Source: JBBDWK01 sp040902885
GTDB lineage: Bacteria; Acidobacteriota; Terriglobia; Bryobacterales; Bryobacteraceae
Assembly (NCBI GenBank): GCA_040902885.1
Contig: JBBDWK010000016.1
Span: 1 to 7,303 of the forward strand
Length of the DNA: 7,303 nucleotides
Direction of reading: 5' to 3'
Shown: positions 6,306 through 7,303 of the stretch, one piece after another
Position numbering within the stretch: position 1 is the first letter of the stretch
Layout: each line of letters opens with the position of its first letter
Notes under the pieces: generated by a model
Database searches by the model: none
What the model saw: only the letters and a program-made list of their open reading frames with translations
Told to the model about the DNA's origin: nothing
Position numbers and translations under genes: made by a program

Positions 6306-6310
6306 AAAGG
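6306..6310 (+). promoter_or_regulatory. Ribosome binding site that decides the hpnA GTG start
   Basis: AAAGG lies five bases before the GTG at 6316. The nearby ATG at 6296 is in another frame and stops after seven codons, so it cannot start hpnA. The upstream in-frame extension runs inside hpnH. GTG 6316 is therefore the best start. Confidence 0.6.
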
Positions 6311-6315
6311 CCCGC

Positions 6316-7290
6316 GTGAAACCGGCGCTGGTGACCGGCGCAACGGGTTTTATCGGCTGGCACGTCGCGCGATTGTTGCGGGAAAGAGGATTCGAGGTTC
6401 GGGCTTTGGTTCGTCCGGGCAGCCGCCTGACCGATCTGGACGTGGAGATTGCGGCGGGCGACTTGAGAGATCCCCGCTCGCTTGCGGGAGCGGTTCAAGG
6501 GTGCGGCTTGGTGTACCACGTGGCCGCGGATTATCGCCTTTGGGCTCGAAGGCCGGAAGAGTTGTACGAGTCCAATGTACGGGGAACGCGCAACCTGTTG
6601 GAGGCGGCGTCTTCGGCCGGTGTGGACCGGGTGGTTTACACCAGCACGGTGGGTTGCATCGGCGTCCCCCGGGGCGGCATCGGGGATGAAGACATGCCGC
6701 TCGCGGCGGGGGAGGTGGCGGGCGATTACAAACGGTCCAAGTTTGAGGCCGAGAAGGTCGCTCTGGAGTTCGCGGGGGCGGGCCTGCCCGTAACCATCGT
6801 GAACCCCACCGCCCCGGTGGGCGAGCGGGATGTGAAACCCACTCCGACGGGCAAGATTGTGCTGGACTTTCTTAGGGGGAAGCTTCCGGCGTTTATCGAT
6901 ACGGGGTTGAATCTGGTGGACGTGCGCGACGTGGCGGTGGGACATCTTCAAGCTGGCGAGCGGGGCCTTTCCGGATCGCGCTATATCCTTGGCTGCGAGA
7001 ACCTTACACTCGCTCAGGTGCTGGAACGGCTGGCCCGGATCGCGGGAAAGCCGGCCCCGCGTGTGCGGCTGCCTTACGCCGTGGCGTACGCCGCCGGAGC
7101 GATCACGACGGCCTGGTCGCGCGTCTCCGGCAGCCCGCCTTTGGCCCCGTTGGACGCCGTCCGGATGGCGCGCAAGAAGATGTTCGTGACTCACGAGAAG
7201 GCCGGGCGCGAGCTGGGGTATCTTCCCGGTCCGGTTGACGAGGCGCTGGCGCGCGCCGTGGCCTGGTTTCGTCGGAATGGTTACTGCTGA
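6316..7290 (+). CDS. hpnA: Hopanoid-associated sugar epimerase HpnA
   Basis: This is a 324-residue extended short-chain dehydrogenase/reductase, the usual length for HpnA. Its Rossmann motif TGATGFIG (residues 7-14) begins soon after the GTG start. GDL (48-50), VYHVAADYRLWA (66-77), the catalytic TSTVG (109-113) and YKRSK (Y138, K142) follow. NPTAPVGERDVKPTPTGKIV (163-182) and NLVDVRDVAVGH (199-210) are strongly HpnA-like. It should bind NAD(P) and act on a nucleotide-sugar or sugar-hopanoid. The name comes from similarity to sugar epimerases and from clustering with hopanoid genes; the true substrate is, to my knowledge, unsettled. It follows hpnH after 16 bases and is clearly in the same operon. 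It ends just before the window edge, where another frame may begin inside its last codons. Confidence 0.93.
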   Translation: MKPALVTGATGFIGWHVARLLRERGFEVRALVRPGSRLTDLDVEIAAGDLRDPRSLAGAVQGCGLVYHVAADYRLWARRPEELYESNVRGTRNLLEAASSAGVDRVVYTSTVGCIGVPRGGIGDEDMPLAAGEVAGDYKRSKFEAEKVALEFAGAGLPVTIVNPTAPVGERDVKPTPTGKIVLDFLRGKLPAFIDTGLNLVDVRDVAVGHLQAGERGLSGSRYILGCENLTLAQVLERLARIAGKPAPRVRLPYAVAYAAGAITTAWSRVSGSPPLAPLDAVRMARKKMFVTHEKAGRELGYLPGPVDEALARAVAWFRRNGYC

Positions 7291-7303
7291 TCTGCTCCTG
7301 GTC
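7277..7303 (+). CDS. Possible start of a fifth operon gene, cut by window edge
   Basis: An ATG at 7277 opens a frame that overlaps the last 14 bases of hpnA and stays open to the window edge (MVTADLLLV). The residues are hydrophobic, as at the start of a membrane protein. In hopanoid clusters a membrane glycosyltransferase such as HpnI often follows, but nine residues cannot show this. There is no clear Shine-Dalgarno. The short overlap fits the tight packing of this operon. Confidence 0.3.

Noticed and set aside
6271..7194. A 307-codon minus-strand frame opposite hpnA
   Set aside because: It is an antisense shadow. Arg- and His-rich composition without motifs is typical of the reverse frame of GC-rich coding sequence.

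Overview
The window is GC-rich bacterial chromosome. It most resembles a soil Acidobacteriota of the Solibacter/Bryobacter type. That guess rests on overall gene style and codon use, not on a diagnostic marker, so it is tentative. Most of the window is an ordinary, well-preserved hopanoid locus. The left edge is the unusual part.

Left edge (1-259): there is no convincing gene. The first 150 bases are only about 48% G+C by hand count, clearly lower than the coding region. At 158-202 lies the 3' part of a tRNA-Gly(CCC), from the anticodon loop to CCA, with no matching 5' half in the window. This is the usual form of an attachment site left at the far end of an element integrated into a tRNA gene, so an integrated element may lie to the left of the window.

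Minus-strand block (260-2177): transcription order is ogt (O6-alkylguanine-DNA alkyltransferase), then a PhyH-type 2-oxoglutarate/Fe(II) dioxygenase, then a secreted amidohydrolase. The genes overlap by 17 bases and are separated by 9 bases, so they look like one operon. The amidohydrolase stops at about half its family length and ends in an unrelated tail, so it is probably broken. The break lies about 125 bases from the tRNA fragment.

Plus-strand block (2228-7303): ispH, shc, hpnH and hpnA, with a possible fifth gene starting at the right edge. ispH/shc and shc/hpnH are joined by ATGA stop-start overlaps. IspH makes IPP and DMAPP. Squalene-hopene cyclase (Shc) turns squalene into hopene/diplopterol. 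HpnH adds an adenosyl group to start extended (C35) hopanoids. HpnA is a sugar-epimerase-like hopanoid-associated protein of unsettled function. The squalene-forming genes (hpnCDE) and hpnG are not in the window.

The two blocks are divergent. The short gap between them holds back-to-back promoter candidates whose -10 elements overlap on opposite strands, and a perfect 12-base tandem duplication that includes the likely ispH start codon. I found no clearly new enzymatic system. The items most worth checking are the tRNA remnant with the truncated neighbour, and the symmetric divergent promoter.
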